This document shows, in pieces, positions 13,215 to 15,024 of a stretch of DNA of 15,024 nucleotides (the stretch's first letter is position 1; each line of letters starts with the position of its first letter). The DNA comes from Chloroflexota bacterium (GTDB lineage Bacteria > Chloroflexota > Anaerolineae > B4-G1 > SLSP01). The notes under the pieces were generated by a model. The model had not been told where the DNA came from. It ran no database searches and saw nothing but the letters and a program-made list of their open reading frames with translations. The stretch covers positions 1 to 15,024 of the forward strand of contig JAKJAB010000054.1 of the NCBI GenBank assembly GCA_022707725.1, written 5' to 3'. Made by a program: the position numbers and the translations under genes.

Positions 13215-13241
13215 CCAACCTTCCCGGAAGCTGGAGGTTGG
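13215..13241. repeat. Hairpin between divergent promoters
   Basis: CCAACCT (13215-13221) and AGGTTGG (13235-13241) form a perfect 7-bp stem, extendable by two more pairs. It is located between the kinase promoter and the ferritin-like promoter, so it may be an operator or a relic; there is no T run. Confidence 0.35.
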
Positions 13242-13256
13242 CTCTGCAGGGATTGG

Positions 13257-13285
13257 TTGCATTCCCCTGTGTCAACGAGTATAAT
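13257..13285 (+). promoter_or_regulatory. Promoter for the ferritin-like gene and pepA
   Basis: TATAAT (13280-13285) with TTGCAT (13257-13262) 17 bases upstream. Transcription would start near 13292 and leave a leader of about 44 bases before the ATG at 13336. Confidence 0.5.
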
Positions 13286-13335
13286 ACGGAGTAGGCGAGC
13301 TATGCTTGCAGATAGTGGGTGCTGAGGAGGCATGG

Positions 13336-13836
13336 ATGGTACAAGGGAGCACATTAGCTGACCTCTTCGCGCTGGCGATCGCGGCGGAAACATCGGCGGC
13401 GGAGTTGTATCGTGGGCTGGCGGCCAAATTCGTCCAGCACAGTGACGTCGCCGAATTTTGGCAGCGTTACGTGACGGACGAGATCGCCCACGCCCGTTGG
13501 ATGGCGCGCTTGCAGGGCAATCTGAGTGTCGAGCAGCTTGCGGCGCGTGCGGATCTAGTGATGTTGGAAAATGCGCGCCACGCTGCAGGTATGGTGGTTG
13601 AGGCAATCCTGGACCAAGTGCACACGCTCGCCGATGCTTACGAACTGGTCAACGAGCTGGAACATTCGGAGATCAATGCAGTATTTGAGTTCCTGATTTC
13701 GAGTTTCCCCACCGATTCAGAGGTATTGTCTTTCCTGCGAACGCAATTGTCTGAGCACGTCGATCGGCTCGTCACAGCGTTCCCAGAGCGGTTCAGAGAC
13801 CCTGGGGTGCGGTTGGCCACCCCAGCGCAGGCGTAG
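13336..13836 (+). CDS. Ferritin-like / rubrerythrin-type di-iron protein
   Basis: A 166-residue all-helical protein with a four-helix-bundle pattern. Candidate iron ligands are Glu in AAETSAAELY (helix 1), Glu and His in DEIAHARWM (ExxH, helix 2), a Glu in the helix containing VMLENARHAAGMVVEAIL, and Glu and His in NELEHSEIN (ELEH, also ExxH). This is the rubrerythrin/ferritin-like arrangement, with the rubredoxin-like Cys domain absent. A role in oxidative stress or iron handling is likely but unproven. The ATG at 13336 was chosen because AGGAGG lies five bases before it; the frame opens ten codons earlier at a TTG. pepA starts 11 bases after the stop, so they form one transcript. Confidence 0.85.
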   Translation: MVQGSTLADLFALAIAAETSAAELYRGLAAKFVQHSDVAEFWQRYVTDEIAHARWMARLQGNLSVEQLAARADLVMLENARHAAGMVVEAILDQVHTLADAYELVNELEHSEINAVFEFLISSFPTDSEVLSFLRTQLSEHVDRLVTAFPERFRDPGVRLATPAQA

Positions 13837-13847
13837 GAGGTACATTG

Positions 13848-15024
13848 ATGCAGATCAAAGTGATGACGGGCGCGTTACAAACGGTGGCGGCGCAAGCGAT
13901 TGTGGTCAATCTCTTCGAAGGCGTGGCCGTCCCTGGCGGTGCGACGGGCGCGGTGGATCAGGCGCTCGGTGGGCAGATACAGGCGCTCATTGCCGGCGGC
14001 GACTTCCGGGGCAAGCGCAATGAGATCGCAGTGCTCTATTCCAATGGGGCACTTCCCGCACAAAGAGTGATTCTGGTGGGATTGGGCAAGCGCGAGAAAT
14101 TCACAGCCGACGTGATCCGCCAGGCTGCCGGGACGGCGGCGAAGAAAGCGCGCGACCTGGGTGTGACGCATTTGCACACGATCATCCATGGGGCCGGGAT
14201 TGGCGGTTTGGCGCCGGAACTGGCAGCGGAGGTTACAGTCGAGGGGACGCTCCTGGGGCTGTACCGCTTCCACGAACTGAAGACGCAGTTGGACGAGGCG
14301 CGGCCCGACCTGGAGGCGCTCACCCTGGTAGAGCTGGATGCCGCGCGTGTTCCCGCGCTCGAAGCCGGCGCGCGCGCCGGGCAGATCGTGGCCGAGTCCA
14401 CGCTGCTGGCCCGCGATCTGGTGAACCGTCCGGCGAACATTGCCACGCCGACACACATTGCCGAAGCGGCGGCGCGCATGGCCGCGGAGACCGGCCTGCG
14501 CTGCGAGGTGTTGGACAAGGCGGCGTTGGAGGCGCTGGGAATGCACACGCTGCTCAGCGTCAACCGGGGCGGGGACGAACCGGCCCGCATGGTCATCCTG
14601 GAACACAACGCCGGGCGCGAGGACTTACCGGTTGCGGTCTTGGTGGGCAAGGGCATCACCTTCGACACAGGCGGCATCTCGTTGAAGCCGGGCGAGAATA
14701 TGCACCGCATGAAGGGCGACATGGGCGGAGCGGCGGCGGTGATCGGCGCGTTGCGGGCAATGGCCCTGTTGGATGTGCCGTTGCGCGTCGTTGGATTGGC
14801 GCCACTGACGGAGAACATGCCCGACGCGCACGCCACCAAGCCCGGTGACGTCGTGCGCTCGTTCAAGGGGCTGACCGTCGAAATCCTCAACACTGATGCG
14901 GAAGGCCGCTTGATCCTGGCGGACGCGCTCACCTACGCGGGGACGTTCGGGCCGGCGGCGGTCTTCGACATTGCGACGCTGACCGGCGCGCGGGTGGTCG
15001 CCCTGGGCGATCACGCGGCGGCGG
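13848..15024 (+). CDS. pepA: Leucyl aminopeptidase (M17), C-terminus beyond window
   Basis: A cytosolic two-metal aminopeptidase that removes N-terminal residues from peptides. The first 392 residues are present out of about 500. Residues 1-170 form the N-terminal macro-like domain. The catalytic domain carries all expected active-site residues in order: GKGITFDTGGISLKP (Lys268, Asp273, Lys280), Asp291 in MKGDMGG, and NTDAEGRL (Asp350, Glu352, Arg354). DLVNRPANIATP (190-201) is also a family signature. The ATG has AGGAGG seven bases upstream. The last visible segment, IATLTGARVVALGDHAAA, is typical of M17, and about 110 residues lie beyond the right edge. It follows a ferritin-like gene in the same operon. 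Confidence 0.97.
   Translation, partial: MQIKVMTGALQTVAAQAIVVNLFEGVAVPGGATGAVDQALGGQIQALIAGGDFRGKRNEIAVLYSNGALPAQRVILVGLGKREKFTADVIRQAAGTAAKKARDLGVTHLHTIIHGAGIGGLAPELAAEVTVEGTLLGLYRFHELKTQLDEARPDLEALTLVELDAARVPALEAGARAGQIVAESTLLARDLVNRPANIATPTHIAEAAARMAAETGLRCEVLDKAALEALGMHTLLSVNRGGDEPARMVILEHNAGREDLPVAVLVGKGITFDTGGISLKPGENMHRMKGDMGGAAAVIGALRAMALLDVPLRVVGLAPLTENMPDAHATKPGDVVRSFKGLTVEILNTDAEGRLILADALTYAGTFGPAAVFDIATLTGARVVALGDHAAA

Overview
The window looks like chromosome from a GC-rich bacterium, most likely a Chloroflexota (Anaerolineae-like) genome. That is an inference from the gene set (S9C-type peptidase, DUF711/UPF0210, DUF438-hemerythrin-PAS protein, cytidylate kinase-like protein), the strong GGAGG-type ribosome binding sites, and intergenic 7-bp and 9-10-bp tandem repeats. 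No rRNA, tRNA or CRISPR array was seen. Both ends of the window cut genes: exonuclease III on the left and leucyl aminopeptidase on the right.

Layout. (1) 1-2241, minus strand: a tight operon of PRPP synthetase (prs), a YbjN-family protein and exonuclease III (xth), with a good promoter just beyond the stop of the next gene. (2) 2245-4219, minus: an S9 prolyl-oligopeptidase-type peptidase broken by a frameshift that looks like a deletion of about 28 bp. Its C-terminal half has its own start and Shine-Dalgarno. (3) 4263-6477, plus: a divergently transcribed probable two-gene restriction-modification module (PD-(D/E)XK-like nuclease, then a DNA methyltransferase), followed by a single-domain response regulator and a strong terminator. 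(4) 6515-8376, minus: a ferredoxin, a DUF438-hemerythrin-PAS protein and a MoaD/ThiS-like beta-grasp protein. A 110-bp MITE with IS66-like ends sits just upstream, inside what had been a hairpin covering the ferredoxin ribosome binding site. (5) 8632-10151, minus: a cytidylate kinase-like gene and a Crp/Fnr-type regulator. (6) 10193-11420, plus: a DUF711 protein. (7) 11455-11811 and 12021-13091, minus: a small membrane protein and a histidine-kinase-like protein whose ATP-binding motifs look lost. (8) 13257-15024, plus: a ferritin-like di-iron protein followed closely by leucyl aminopeptidase.

How the genes may work together. Most blocks are housekeeping: nucleotide metabolism, DNA repair and peptide turnover. 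Two blocks stand out as possible systems. One is the nuclease/methyltransferase pair, which reads as a compact type II-like restriction-modification unit. The other is the ferredoxin, hemerythrin-PAS and beta-grasp cluster beside a Crp/Fnr regulator, which reads as a redox, oxygen or nitric-oxide sensing unit of unknown chemistry. These functional statements are inferences from domain content and gene order.
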